Positions 1 to 11,738 of a stretch of 64,000 nt of DNA are shown in pieces. Source of the stretch: Datisca glomerata (Eukaryota > Streptophyta > Magnoliopsida > Cucurbitales > Datiscaceae). The notes under the pieces are model-generated. The model was given only the letters and a program-made list of their open reading frames with translations, had not been told where the DNA came from and ran no database searches. How positions within the stretch are numbered: position 1 is the stretch's first letter; each line of letters starts with the position of its first letter. The translations under genes were made by a program, and so were the position numbers. The DNA lies in the NCBI GenBank assembly GCA_003255025.1, contig QANY01002260.1:62001-126000 (forward strand). The letters are read 5' to 3'.

Positions 1-130
1 ATATGTTCAACTTGTGAATTTGGGAAGTATGTTTATGTTTTTCTCAATCTTCTTTAATTTAATTACGTTAGTTCTAGGGTAATAACAAGTTTTTCATAAA
101 TTTTTATGTTCTCAGGATAGATAATCATGA

Positions 131-3046
131 ATGTTTATGGATAGAACATCTACAAATTATGACATTATGGTTGAAAAGTTCTTCAAGTATGTGATGGAAC
201 ATGGTAATGACCCTTGTTTCTTACATTGTCCGTGTGTGGAATGTGTGAATCTCAAACATTTCACTTTCATTGAGGTAAGAAATCACTTATTCATTCATGT
301 TATAGATCAAATATATAAAATATAGGTGTGGCATGGAGAATTAGATAATTCTAGAAAAATATGTTTGATATAATGAAGAAAGAGAGAGTTCTCATGTAGA
401 TATTGATGATTATGAATGTACGATAAATATGGTTGAAGTAGTAGAAGATTTTTATTTAGATAATCCTGATAAATTTAAAAAGTTGATTAATGATGCTAAG
501 AAGCCTTTGTACCCAAATTGTAAAAATTTCACAAAATTATATATGTTACTGAAGTTATAAAGGTTAAATATGGATAAAGTAGCATAAGTTTTTCATATTT
601 ATTGAGTGTGTTAGAGTAAATTCTTCCAGATGGCAACCAAATGCATGTTTCGTTCTACGAGGTTAAGAAAACCGTAGGTGCTTGAGAAATGGCGAAAGAA
701 TACATGCATGTCCTAATGATTGAATTTTATATAGAAATGAACATGTAGAAGTAACTGTATGTCCTATGTGTGGTGTCTCGAGATAAAAATCATCGAAGAA
801 TTTGTAAGTGGTGAAAAAGGAGTACCTATATAGGTGTTATGGTTTTTCCTCCCATCCCTTGGTTCAAACGAATGTATAAGGGTAGCCATACTGCAGAAAA
901 CTTGACATGGCATTCTTATGATAGGGAAATAGATGGTAAATTCATCCTACCGTTTCTCTATCTTGGAAGCTTATAGACCACAAGTGACAGGATTTTATAG
1001 TTGAGCCAAGACACCTTCGACTAGCTATTATAGCAGATGGGATAAATCCATTTAGTTCCCTTAGTAGTAAATATAGTTGTTGGCATGTTATTATGGTGAT
1101 ATATAATCTTCCACCATGGTTGTGCATGAAGAGAAAAGACATGATGTTACATTGTTAATAGCTGGTTCTAGGCAATCACGATACGATATTGATGTTTATT
1201 TAGCACATTTGATTGTTGATCTTAAAGTTCTCTAGGAAGTGAGAATTGAGGCGTATGATGCATATCAAAAATAGAGTTTTACTTTAAGGGCAGTCTTAAT
1301 GTAGACGATTAATGATTTTCTTACATATGAAAACTTATGTGGATACAGTGTTAAAGGTTATTATGATTGTCCAATATGTGCAGAAGATACATCTTTTATT
1401 AGGTTAAAACACAACAGATAAAATGCATATATATGACATAGAAGATTTTACCACTCGCACATCCTTACAGAAGGCAAAAAAGGCAATTGACGGTAATCAA
1501 GAGCTTAGAACGGCTCATGCACCTTTACGTGGAAAACAAGTGTTGGAGAGAATTGAGAAAGTTAGATTTACACTGGGAAAGAAGAATGTGAAGGAATCGG
1601 CGAAAGATGGATTGACCATATCTTACTGGTAGAAGAAATCAATTTTCTTCAATCTAGAATATTGGAAAAGCTTACATGTTCGACATTGTCTCAATGTTAT
1701 GCACATTGAAAAAAATATTTGCATGAATATTATAGTTTCATTGCTTGACATTTATGAGAAGATAAGAGATTGGTTGTCTAGTCGCATGGACCTTGTGTAA
1801 ATGGGCATTAGACCAAAATTAGCGCCAAAAGTCGATGAAAAAAAATAGTTCTACCCCCAACTTGTTACAATTGTCATGATCAAAAAAGAAGAAACTATGC
1901 ACTACATTAGATAACATAAAAGTTCCTTAAGGATACTCATCAAAATTTCAAAATATGGTTTCTTTGGAAGATCTTACTCTTAATGGGTTGAAATCTCATG
2001 ATTGTCATACATTAATGCAACACATACTTCTTGTGGTAATACATGGATTATTACCAGATCATGTAGGATATACAATCACCAAACTTTGTGCATTCTTTAA
2101 TGCAATTTGTAGTAAGGTTATAGATGTTACACAACTAGATGTGCTACAAAAAAAACTATTGTGACGTTATGTATTCTTGAAAAAAAAATATTTCTCTCAC
2201 ATTATTCACCATTATGGTTCATCTCACTATGCACCTTGTTAGAGACATACGAATTTATGGACCAGTATACTTGTGGAGGATGTACCATTTAAACGATATA
2301 TGAAAATGTTAAATAGTTATGTAAGAAATCACATTCGCCTAGAGGGTTGCATTGGTGAGTGTTATATTGCTGAAGAAGCTGTAGAGTTTTGCATTGAATA
2401 TCTAGGAGTTAAATCAATTGGAGTTCCTTGCTCATATGATGATATGAAAAATGGTAAGCCTTTATCAAGTGGTCATGTAGAAAGAATTGATCACGAACAA
2501 TAAAAGCAAGCACATCATTACGTATTAGAAAATACTAATGAAGTTAAACCCTATATCAAGTAAGTACAATAATCTCAATCTTTTATTTGTTATTATGCTC
2601 ATTATTTTTTTATAATGGTTCTTTATTTTATACTCTATTTTAATTTTTGTTCTGCGGTGCTATACATGCAACATATGACTTTCTTGAGGAAGAAGTATCC
2701 TAACAAATCAAGGATATATAAATGGCTACAAGATGAACATAACCGAACACTTATTTATTGGCTGCGTGATCAGGTAACTTAAGTGATAACGATATATATT
2801 CAGACTCATAAATTTTATAAAGTACTTAATAATGGATTGTTATTGTAGGTTGTAAATGATATTGATGTCTTAGTAAATGTAACAAATGCACATAGATGTA
2901 TAGCACACGGCTCAACCTATGAGGTAATCAAATATTTTGGTTACACCATAAATGACTATAGATTTAATACAAAATATCGTGATAATGATCGATATTTTCA
3001 GAACAGTGAAATTAGTGTAGTGGCACATACAATTCAGATTGTAAGT
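131..3046 (+). pseudogene. Decayed CACTA (En/Spm, TNP2-type) transposase
   Basis: Recognisable blocks of a plant CACTA transposase follow in the right order but with many stops and frame changes. At 137-330 is the transposase-associated zinc domain (MDRTSTNYDIMVEKFFKYV, then HCPCVECVNLKH). At about 840-960 comes the FPLIPWFKRMYKG / LTWHSYDREIDGKF block of the TNP2 core; 1340-1700 holds GYYDCPICAEDTSF, HAPLRGKQVLERI and LEYWKSLHVRHCLNVMHIEK; 1955-2164 has the LKSHDCHTLMQHILL region; 2280-2500 has YVRNHIRLEGCIGECYIAEE (DUF4218). A DUF4216-like tail (WLRDQ, then YFGYTINDYRF) lies after likely introns with donors near 2559 and 2774 and an acceptor at 2848. No CACTA termini or target duplication were found, so this is an eroded fragment. 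The + orientation is certain; it cannot be functional as read. Confidence 0.85.
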
Positions 3047-3049
3047 GCT

Positions 3050-6000
3050 AAGGATAACAATCTTATTTATTCAGACTTGTCCTTTTATAGATTCTAGTGT
3101 CATGTTTATTTACTAGATTTAAACTACCAATCTTAAATATTTGAACTTGTAATTCAAATTCAGTGTTTATTAAATTAAATATATGTAAATAAACATCATT
3201 AATTTAATTTTTATCCAAATCATTAATCTAAAAGTTCTATTCAAAACTTTATTTAAGAATTTAATAAACATGTCCTATTTCCGAAATCATTCACATATCA
3301 GTCATATGTACCTTACTGTTCATATACAATTAAATACAAAACCGATCTGATTAGCTAAAACATTAAAATAGCTTACATTATTCAAAAATCCAATAAAAAA
3401 GAAACATTTTTTTCAGAATAAATGATAAAATGACAAATTACATAACTCAGGATTAGGTTTTAGATCAAACTGAGTAGGGCGGAAGGCCACACTAATAGCG
3501 GCGAGGACAGAGCTTCGGTAGGACATGTGTAGGTGGATGATAAGGAGAGGGAGGGAATGCAACATGTAAGTTATAAGAAAAGGCTGACAAAAAGCATGGA
3601 AATGGAAACTAAAGATCAGACTTTAGACCCCACTCTCCCTTTCCTCTAGTCTTGTCACGTCTCTTCACTGTTCTCTCTCTAATACGCCAAAAACACTAAC
3701 AAATGAAAGGTTATATCTCGATTAGAAAACTAAACCGCTATAGAAAAAAAATTCAAAAAATTGTAAATTACATATATAATTAAACGTTATAGTGATTCAT
3801 CATCAACAGTTAAATAAATATCTATCTCCCTCATGTAGCATTTCCGTGAAAATACGTAAGGAATGAAAAATCTAATCTTCAAATATTTTTACGCGACGAT
3901 TCAATGAAACCATTTGAAATGACCTATCCGCTATAAAAATTAAGAGAAAATCATCGTAATGTATATGAGATTCACAAAATACAAATAATCATGAATGTCA
4001 AAACTAGAGGTAAATTTTTTGTGATTACAATTCAGGCTTAATCTAAAAATCATACCTGATTTTTCTGAAATTTGTATTATGAGTCTCTTCTGAGTTTATT
4101 TTAGTTTTTTTTCATGAAACTTACTTAATATACATATTTTTTGAGTTATCAGTTTGTCCTTCTATTTTGCTCTATTTACTAGAGGTAAACCAGTGTATTT
4201 TCTATATTATGTAGATTTCTCGTATTTAAGATTTGTTATGTGATATTATGATATACTCTGAGTATAAGATTATATACTACATAATTATGTATACTATACA
4301 ACTACATACTATTTTGTATGTTATCGTAATATATTGATTGTTATTATTATTTTTTATTCTGAAATACAAGATGGTTTTCTATAGTTCACCTTTATGATGC
4401 AGTTAGATGAAAGGAGAATTGCTTTAACTATTAATTGAAGTAATTGTTGGTCGCATCACATGATGTGTTTTTAAGTAGATATAACAATGAGAATTTCCAA
4501 CTCCAAATTTATTAACAATGTTAAAATTTTCAATAATATATATTTATATATACATAGTATAGTATTATATACGTGTTGAAACTATAATTCAAGTATCATA
4601 AAGATCACATATTTTAAAAAGATAAAGTCTTATATCCATCATTGTAAAGTTAGTATAAACACTCAAATCATTCTACTCGATCATTTAATCATAAAATAAT
4701 GTCATTCATAAATCATATATAATATATTTTTATGTACTTGTAGTACATAATCATATATACATCACCTGAATAAATATTTATGAAATATTATACATATCAT
4801 CATAAAATCAGTATCAGTCATTAAAACCATTTTAATCTAAACACATATCATAAAAGAATATCATGCATTAAAATTCATATATATCATCAGAAGTTTATCG
4901 TGCATCATCGTATCAACAATATCCATTATAATTATCATAGCAACTATGGATACATAAATATATATCATCACTATATAATAATATACTATGAGTACATAGT
5001 TATAATAAAAAGTGGATACATGATGTACATAATAATATACTATGAGTACATAACTATTTATTATCAGTGTGTATATATAAATACCATATACAATCATATA
5101 CCTATAGTATAAACTTTATACTATATGACATTAATTTCAAAAATCTGTAAAAAACAGTATACAACAAAATCTCGAAAAATGAAAATTTATACTCTTATCA
5201 CTGCCAATAACAGAAAATTGTAGAAAACGTGAACGAAACTTGAAATCTTTAAAATTTAAAAATAGATATGACATGCAAACTCATACTCTTGAACATTTTT
5301 GCAACAAAATATCGTAAAAGGGAACACAAATCAAACAATTTTGGCCGCGAGATAAAACCAAAATAAAAAAATCACGTTATATGTTATAGATATGAATGAA
5401 TAATGAATTGGAGAAGAAGGTCAAAAGCTGAAGTCAGAAAAGCTCAAAACCTGCTATATCATTAACTTATAAAGGAAGAAAAACATGAAGAATCTGCGAA
5501 GAATGACACGAAGAAGAAGGAAGAAAAAATTAAAATAAAAAATCAGTTATGACAAGAGTATAAAAGTAAAATAACAAAAACAATCTTAACTGTCTAATTT
5601 TTCTCTCCTGAGTTTCGACCATATATGCAAAGTAACAAAAAAAGGACATTAAACAAAAGTAATACTTAAACTAGGTTAAATACTTAATTTTCCCTATTAC
5701 AATTACAGGTTCTCTGATAGGAGTTGCATATCTAGATCATTGCCACACATATGAATGGTTTTAATCTGATTATGATATAAATTAAAAAAATTATTTTTAA
5801 TCAAAACAAATCTGAGCTGTTTATTTTAGAACAGACAATTTAGATGCACAGCCAACATGAGCCCTTCTTGGTCAAGAGAGCAAGAGGGGACCTCTTTAAT
5901 TTAGATGTCCATAAATTTTGGTCATTAATTTTTTTAATATTAATGTGATTTTTGAAGTTTTAAATCACGTTCAATATAGCTATTTGATGTAGTGTTGTTG

Positions 6001-6080
6001 AATCCTTATGTCACATCTACATATGATAGTTTACAATAACAAGATTTGGGAACTAAAAACGTTAAACATCAAGTTCTGTA
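3050..6080. other. AT-rich stretch, no gene recognised
   Basis: I see no coding signal here. The sequence is very AT-rich with many short poly-A and poly-T runs. A patch at about 4860-5110 is rich in ATCAT/ATAC and GTAC words, which opens matched frames on both strands (about 78 and 70 codons); these are low-complexity shadows, not genes. A slightly more GC-rich patch at 3470-3660 has no recognisable content. Confidence 0.5.
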
Positions 6081-6081
6081 G

Positions 6082-6497
6082 TGACGTAGAGGATGCTTCT
6101 ACAATAAAGACACACAAAATAGAAACACCCACCTAAAAGCATATTGATTCACATGCGAATACTAAAAAATTAAACATCAATATTTTTTTATTCTTAACAA
6201 AGAATACCAAAAATTTGGAGAGAAGAGATATCCTGATCTCTGGAATATTATTAAATCGAGACTAGTTTTTATCTTAAATCATAGGAGCCTATTTATCGGC
6301 TTCAAAAAACCATAATTACTAATTAAAACATTCTAACTTCTCTAAAATATTTGGACTTTATATTCAAATTTTCAAATCCTAAAATATCATCTAAACAAGG
6401 AAAAATGCCAACTCTACCTAAAGTTTAAAAAATAATAAAAACTGAGAATCAAAATACAAACAAACTTAAAATTTATTTCAAATTATATCCTTTATCA
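6082..6497 (-). repeat. LTR copy A (3' LTR) of a gag-only gypsy-type element
   Basis: This 416-bp block aligns along its length with 7749-8190. Shared landmarks, read on +, are the start TGAYGTAG, a TTCTACAA block, TTCTTAAYAAAGAATRC, ATATCATCTAAACAAG and a TTTAA/ATTTTAAAATTTAT right part. On the minus strand it starts TGATAAAGG and ends in CA, the usual LTR ends. It is directly preceded on that strand by a purine-rich tract (6498-6512), as expected of a 3' LTR. Confidence 0.7.
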
Positions 6498-6512
6498 CTC
6501 TCCTCTTCTTAG
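6498..6512 (-). other. Polypurine tract of the gag-only LTR element
   Basis: On the minus strand this reads CTAAGAAGAGGAGAG and abuts the TG start of LTR copy A. Position and composition match the plus-strand primer site of an LTR retrotransposon. Confidence 0.6.
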
Positions 6513-7239
6513 AGAAAATTAGTCATCGAGTTTATTGATTGGTATTGAAGTCTTTGCTCTATATGAAGAGATATATGTTGTTTAATGTATCCTCCATAAG
6601 AAACATATCTCAAAATTTCGACTTCCGGTCTTCAAATGCTTTATGATATTAAATAATCAAAGATTTTGAACTTAAATGAAGATCTTCAACTCCAATAAAA
6701 TCTAGGTATTATGAGGGAACATCATGAAATTGTCGAAAATTTTGGAGTCGGAGTTCATCATTCTCTTGTTGGCAATTTACTACATGTCCATCAAAATTCT
6801 CTACTGATTCAAGTTCAAGCTGCTCGTTGCTGTAAACATAAGTCAGCAATGATATACCACCTACGATGATTGCTCGCAAATCCTTTCGTGGTCTTCAATG
6901 TATGACGCAATACCTGCACTTGGGCTTTTTTCGAAATAAACTTGGTTGTAGCTAGCTTCTCCTTCACCAAAGAATTAAGCACCTTCTCTAGGACCATAAC
7001 CTAGTTGAGACTTCTAGATGCGTTTTCACTAGTTGTTGATAGATTTACAGTTTTGCGATTGGTCTACGAGATTACTAAGGTTGCTACTAACATTCCTTTT
7101 GTCAAACGTTTTGCCATCTTACATGAAAACTGTTTTTCTAAGTTTATACTCTTCTGTATGCATCCTAAATAGATATTGGATAAAAGATATTAAAAACATC
7201 TTGAAATTGAGACTACATATACCTCTGACATATCCCAAC

Positions 7240-7690
7240 ATCAATTAGTATAATCATCCACCCCATTAGTTCCCTATTGTATATTTTGCAACCTTTGATT
7301 CATCATGCAGAATAACTATATGGTAAAAATGATGACGTCATGAATCTTTTCCTTTTTCCATGTGTTAAATATTGATTTCCCTTGTCGACCCTTGAGAAGT
7401 TTTCGTTGCTGCTACCATGTCGTAGCACTACCCCGAAGCTTTGATGCCATTAGTGCCACTTTTTTATCCTACAGATCTCCTTTAAAATCCAATACTTCTT
7501 CAATAGGATAGATCCAATTAGGAAACTTCTTTGGTTGAATAGGCATGAAACTTAAGAACCTTAGGACGGTTATGGTTCTTCATTTGTTTTTGTTGGCCAA
7601 GAAGCATAGAAAGGGCTTTTTCAATTGTGTTATTGTTGCTCCAACTGATTACACGGTCACCTTCACATGTTTTTTCTAAAGTTACCTTAT
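7240..7690 (-). pseudogene. Ty3/gypsy-type gag relic
   Basis: Read on the minus strand, one frame with a few stops gives the typical plant gypsy gag path: FPNWIYPIEEVLDFKG, then KKVALMASKLRGSATTW, then RQGKSIFNTWKK, and finally MNQRLQNIQ with GVDDYTN. These match the W-Y/E-FF / hydrophobic-L-G-A-W / YQRLQNL / VDDYTEEF landmarks of gypsy gag. The N-terminal part overlaps the zone just inside the primer-binding site. No protease, RT or integrase follows before the 3' LTR, so the element is of the non-autonomous gag-only (TR-GAG) kind. Between the gag and LTR A (about 6513-7240) there is a 60-codon frame on the minus strand that I do not recognise. Confidence 0.75.
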
Positions 7691-7737
7691 TTGTTAGGCG
7701 TCTCTTTGACAGTATGTTGTCAGGAACAAACGTGACT

Positions 7738-7748
7738 TTGATATCAAC
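7738..7748 (-). other. Primer-binding site next to LTR copy B
   Basis: On the minus strand the LTR ends in ACATCA and is followed by GTTGATATCAAAG, a decayed form of the TGGTATCAGAGC initiator-tRNA-Met site. The better preserved copy near 8491-8499 reads TTGGTATCAAAG. Confidence 0.6.
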
Positions 7749-8190
7749 TGATGTAGTAAAAGGTTCTACAAGAAATACGCGTACGAGAAGTTAGAAACGC
7801 CCTTATAAAAGACTATTGCTTCACACATGAATACCTGACAATTAGGCATCAAACATTCGTTGATTCTTAATAAAGAATGCTAAAAATTTGGAGAAAATAT
7901 ATACTCTCTCTGAATTAGTATTAAACCAAGACAAATTTTTAGACTACACCAAAAGTTTATATTTAAAGGTTTCGAAAAAATCTAAAATACTAACTAAAAC
8001 ATTTTTAAATTGACCTAATCCACATTTTGTTATCAGTGGGATTTATTATCAAAATTCATACCCTAACATATCATCTAAACAAGTAAAAAATCGGCTCTAC
8101 TTAAAGTTTTGAAAATAATAAAATGTTAAAAGTACTAATACAATTCATCTTAAAATTTATCTATATCGTGCCATATCATTATTCCTATCA
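7749..8190 (-). repeat. LTR copy B of the gag-only gypsy-type element
   Basis: A 442-bp relative of 6082-6497. It is flanked on its left (+ numbering) by a primer-binding site and gag, so for that gag it is the 5' LTR. On the minus strand it begins TGATAGGAATAATG and ends in CTACATCA. With copy A it delimits an element of about 2.1 kb. Confidence 0.7.
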
Positions 8191-8628
8191 CGCCATTTTT
8201 TACTGTGATTTACAAATGTTAAAGTACAAATACAATCCAAAATTTCTTCAACAGCACGATCTAGTCAAGAAACTAATTTGGTTGAAGAGTGCCATGAAAC
8301 TCAGGGACCTTAGGACGATTAAGGTTCCGTTGTTGATTTTCGTTGGCCAAGAGCGTAGCAAGTTGCTCTATCAATTGTGTCATGCGCTGCTCCCACTGAT
8401 TACACAGCCACGTCCATAGGCTTCTTCATTGGGTACCTCGTTTGTTGGGCCTCTCGTGTTGGCAGCATGCTATTAGTAACAAACGTGACTTTGATACCAA
8501 GTGATGTAGCGAAAGTTTCTACAAGAAAGACACGTACAGAAAATTAGAAATGCCCTTCTAAAAGACTTGTAGTACTAATATCCAACAATTAGGCGTAAAA
8601 CGTTCTTATTCTTAATAAAGAATTGTTA
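8191..8628 (-). pseudogene. Second, deleted copy of the gag-only element: gag start, PBS and partial LTR C
   Basis: A second primer-binding site (minus strand TTGGTATCAAAG, 8491-8499) adjoins a third LTR start at 8502 (TGATGTAGCG on +). That LTR aligns with copies A and B for about 125 bases and then stops abruptly at about 8628. To the left lies another gag N-terminus, read on minus as RMTQLIEQLATLLANENQQ, then NRPKVPEFHG. The body that should join this gag to LTR B is missing. The arrangement is thus LTR A, internal, LTR B, remnant internal, LTR C. Confidence 0.65.
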
Positions 8629-9065
8629 GGATTGTGGGATAGATTCTTGTGAAAAGTCCACAAATATAATAGTACTTGGTATGGTCCTATGGAGTTTGAC
8701 TTATGGAAACAATGTATGTACCAAGAGTTTTTTATGACTTGAAATGTTTACTCTATTCATAGTCTAGTGAAGTTGGACGCTTTAGTAAGATTGACTATAG
8801 TTTACTAAATCTATTATATATGTATAGTGATTTACATTGATCACTAGGTGCAGTACTTAGTTAATGTACTAGTGCATTCGGAATGCATTGAAAAGATTAA
8901 TGAGTTTGATTTTCAGTAGAAGTATTATCTATGAAAAATCATAACTCATTACTATTATATTAATGATGCTCTTAATCTTGAGAGAGTTATGAACTAATAT
9001 TTAATAGTTTTGTTGTTTTCACCTACTATGTTTGAGATTATATGAGTCATTAAAATGAACATGAG
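8629..9065. other. Unassigned sequence after the truncated LTR
   Basis: Unique AT-rich sequence beginning where LTR C breaks off. It has no open frame of note and no terminal repeats that I could pair. It may be part of a further insertion that truncated the LTR. Confidence 0.3.
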
Positions 9066-9190
9066 AGTTTTTTTGCAATTGTTGGCCAAACCGTGGTGAT
9101 ATGGTGATTTATGGCGACGATTTTCTCAAAACTGTCGCAATATATATTATGCGCAATAGTTCTAGCATAACTGTCGCAATAACCATCAGC
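9066..9190. repeat. CACTA-like subterminal repeat cluster
   Basis: Short alternating words such as GGCGACGATTTT, AAACTGTCGCAAT and ATAACTGTCGC resemble the inverted GCGACGGTT/AACCGTCGC modules found elsewhere in this window near CACTA ends (12650-12900, 37270-37450). No CACTA terminus or 3-bp duplication was found here, so only a fragment is claimed. Confidence 0.4.
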
Positions 9191-9361
9191 GAGAAACGTG
9201 AAAAATAAGAAAAAATTGAGCGGGGAATTAAACACCAAAATACGTGTCGAGCCCTCTCGATCTATCAAAAACCCTTTCTTGTCTCCCCCTTCGCCATTCT
9301 CTCATCTGTTGTCTGAAACCCTATACCATCCCCCCTTCTCGATCTCTTCCCCCATGTCTCC

Positions 9362-9434
9362 CTTCTCTCCTCTCTCCTCTCTCCTCTCTCCTCTCTCCTC
9401 TCTCCTCTCTCCACTCTCCTCTCTCCTCTCTCCT
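9362..9434 (+). repeat. CT-rich microsatellite (CTCTCTC-type)
   Basis: About 70 bases of a near-perfect tandem of TCTCTCC. It lies where a 5' untranslated region would be for the gene fragment that follows; CT-rich leaders are common in plant genes. The long frames on both strands through it are composition effects. Confidence 0.8.
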
Positions 9435-10544
9435 ATCTTGCGCTCTTTAAGTTTTAAATTTTCTGCCTTGTTGTCTTTTGTTTTCAATGGCAGAATCAAA
9501 GCCTTTGGGAGAGTGATTTTAGGGCATTTTGGTTGTCAAGGATCCAAATAATTCTGGATTTGTTACTATATGAATCATCATCCATCATCTGTCTTCAGGT
9601 AATCTTAATCATTGACCCTTTTGTTGTTTTCCCACAATATATACTTTGTAGGGTTACTTTACAACCTTATTTTCTTGCATTGAGAGGATCCTCGGATTCT
9701 TGAAAGTGAAAAATCTTGTCCTTCGAATATGGATGAACAAATTTGGGTTCAGCAAGTTAACTCCAGAGGAGGTATGTGAAGTTTTGATAAATTCATCGTA
9801 GAAAGTTTTGGAATAGTTTGGCTGTGACTTGGTATACCATCTTCGTTTGTCTTCCCCGCTTTCCTAGAGATTCTGTCCTGCACACAAGCAGATTTATGCA
9901 CATAAGTGATTATTGTTGTGTAATATGAATAGGAACGTTCAACTATTGAGAAGAACGAGGAGCCTCTTTATTAGATTCTATGCGTTCACCGACTTGGGGA
10001 CGCTAGATGAGACTAGAATTCCAGTAAGCCCTTGATTAGGAACTGAAGTTGAAACTTCTTGCAATTCACAGTAACTGTTATTTCATTTCCTCTTTCAGAT
10101 TCCCTTAGGGTACTGTGTCTAAATGTTAGGTCTAGAGATTCATGGGTTATAGAGGAACATATTTTGAAAATAGCTTACATCTAGATTCAGCCTCTGTATA
10201 TGTTTGTCCGGATGTAATTCTAGGCCTTCAGGTTCATAAGTATTCCTCTTTCTTTCACTTTCCTTTGACTTGCACAAGTAATTGGATAAATAAGTTGAAG
10301 CAAGCAGGCTTCAATTTCTGTTAAAAGTAGATATTATAATTGATTTGTCTGCATTAAGTATGTGGGTGGGGTCTGACCAGCTTCAAACCACTATAATGAT
10401 TTGTCCATTGCAACATCACAGTCGGTAATAATATCACGGTAGGTAAAAAATATTGTAAGGAATTATGTTCTAATTTTTTGTTCCATTAGAATATGAAAAT
10501 GAAAATCTAAAATAAATGCTTATTACTTACATTTTTCTTCAACT

Positions 10545-10850
10545 GCTAGAGCTCATATGTTATTCAACTAACTATCTGTTATTGCTGGAGCTCATATGTT
10601 ATTTCTGGTATTGACATTTCATATTCACATTACATTTTTAATTCTTTTTACGAGCAGGCACTGAAGTCAGGTGTGAAAAATCAGTCCCCAATGGTAACAA
10701 AAATGAAAATTAAGTCCCCAATGGTGGAGCTCATATGTTAGTTCAACTGCTGGGGCTCATATGTTAGTTCGTCCCTGAACAAAGATGAAAAATCAGTCCC
10801 CAATGGTAACAAAAATGAGGATGGTGTTGAAGTCCAAGATTTGGGAGAAT
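10545..10850 (+). repeat. Local duplications inside the gene fragment
   Basis: The word GAGCTCATATGTTA (or GGGCTCATATGTTA) occurs four times, and AAAATCAGTCCCCAATGGTAACAAAAATGA occurs twice in near-identical form with a third partial copy. They lie in an exon-like stretch after the acceptor GAGCAG near 10658, which suggests repeated slippage or unequal exchange in a sequence no longer under selection. Confidence 0.6.
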
Positions 10851-10960
10851 AGAGTAATAATGAAACAGAAGCTATGGAACATATATGCTTCAACCTATAT
10901 TCATGATAACAGTTGAAATTCCTGTTAAAATCTTTGACTTTACAGCTGGTTGAATGCCAT

Positions 10961-11738
10961 GAATATCTCTTCTATTTTGCTCAACTAATGTATATTAGTA
11001 AAATGATAAGTTTATAATCGAGCTGGTTGGATTGTTATAATTTTGAAACTTTGGTGGATGGTTGTAAGATCTATCTTCTGTACTCTTTTATGTTATTAAT
11101 AGCTCAGGTTTTTAGTTGTGCTTCAATGATGTTAAATAATTTTTCTATAAGAAGGGTTCTTATAAATAATTTGGTAATATGCTTAAGCATAATGTTATTT
11201 GATAAGTACATGGTAGTGTGCTTGTTGAGTATTATATTGTTAGCTTAAGTAAGAAGTCGGATTGTTTTGTACAGAATGATGCGGCATGTGGGTAACCTAT
11301 TATGTGGGTGAGTTGCCATCCAATCGTTTGTCAAAGATATTCTTAATAACAAGTGAGACCCCAAATAGGTTTACTAAAAAAAATTATTTTCATAAAGTAG
11401 GTGCTCTGGAAAATACTTTGGGACAGTTCGCTCAATGAACCAGGTATCATTGTGCCTTCATTGCTTCTCTTCAATATAAATTCTTTATTATGCATTAAGA
11501 TTACTTGTCCTGATGTTGACTTGTCGCTAGATGTTAATGAATCTTACATTTGTGGAGTAGCAGACTCTGTACATGAAGCATGAAAAAATCTTGCAGGATA
11601 GGCTGGTTGGTTAAGTAAGAGTTTTGATACTAACTTTGTACCATTCTTTCTTTTTTCCTTTCAGCATGATTTATATTAGTAACAAATAATTAAAACTTTG
11701 TTTTGTATATGTTTATGTGTTCTAGTTACCCGCATTCA
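10961..11738. other. Unassigned AT-rich sequence
   Basis: Several short + strand frames (for example 11027-11248 and 11401-11583) show no family signature. They may be intron or downstream sequence of the gene fragment to the left. I see no feature that I can support. Confidence 0.3.

Larger units (their letters stand above)
9198..10960 (+). pseudogene. Host-gene fragment with an IDM1-like PHD/N-acetyltransferase exon
   Basis: The clearest part is an exon at 9652-9771, bounded by TTTGTAG and GTATGTGAAG. It encodes 40 residues without a stop: GYFTTLFSCIERILGFLKVK, then NLVLRIWMNKFGFSKLTPEE. This matches, from memory of the family, the acetyltransferase part of plant PHD-finger N-acetyltransferases related to IDM1 (GYF-x-LF-CIE-LL-x-L-VKNLVLPAAEEAES-W-KFGF). 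The 'PAAEEAES' stretch is replaced by a single R, a short in-frame loss. Upstream there is leader-like CT-rich sequence; downstream other splice-like pieces (about 9933-10022, 10658-10850) carry stops and internal duplications. I infer a captured or duplicated, dead gene piece. A full acetyltransferase would need exons that are absent here. Confidence 0.55.

Noticed and set aside
4861..5112. Overlapping 78- and 70-codon frames on opposite strands
   Set aside because: Tyr/Ile/His-rich peptides from ATCAT/GTAC low-complexity sequence, with no supporting signals.
9302..9499. Long open frames on both strands through the CT-rich tract
   Set aside because: They result from the CTCTCTC tandem repeat (RERREERGER- and SSLLSPLSS-type peptides); low complexity, no family features.
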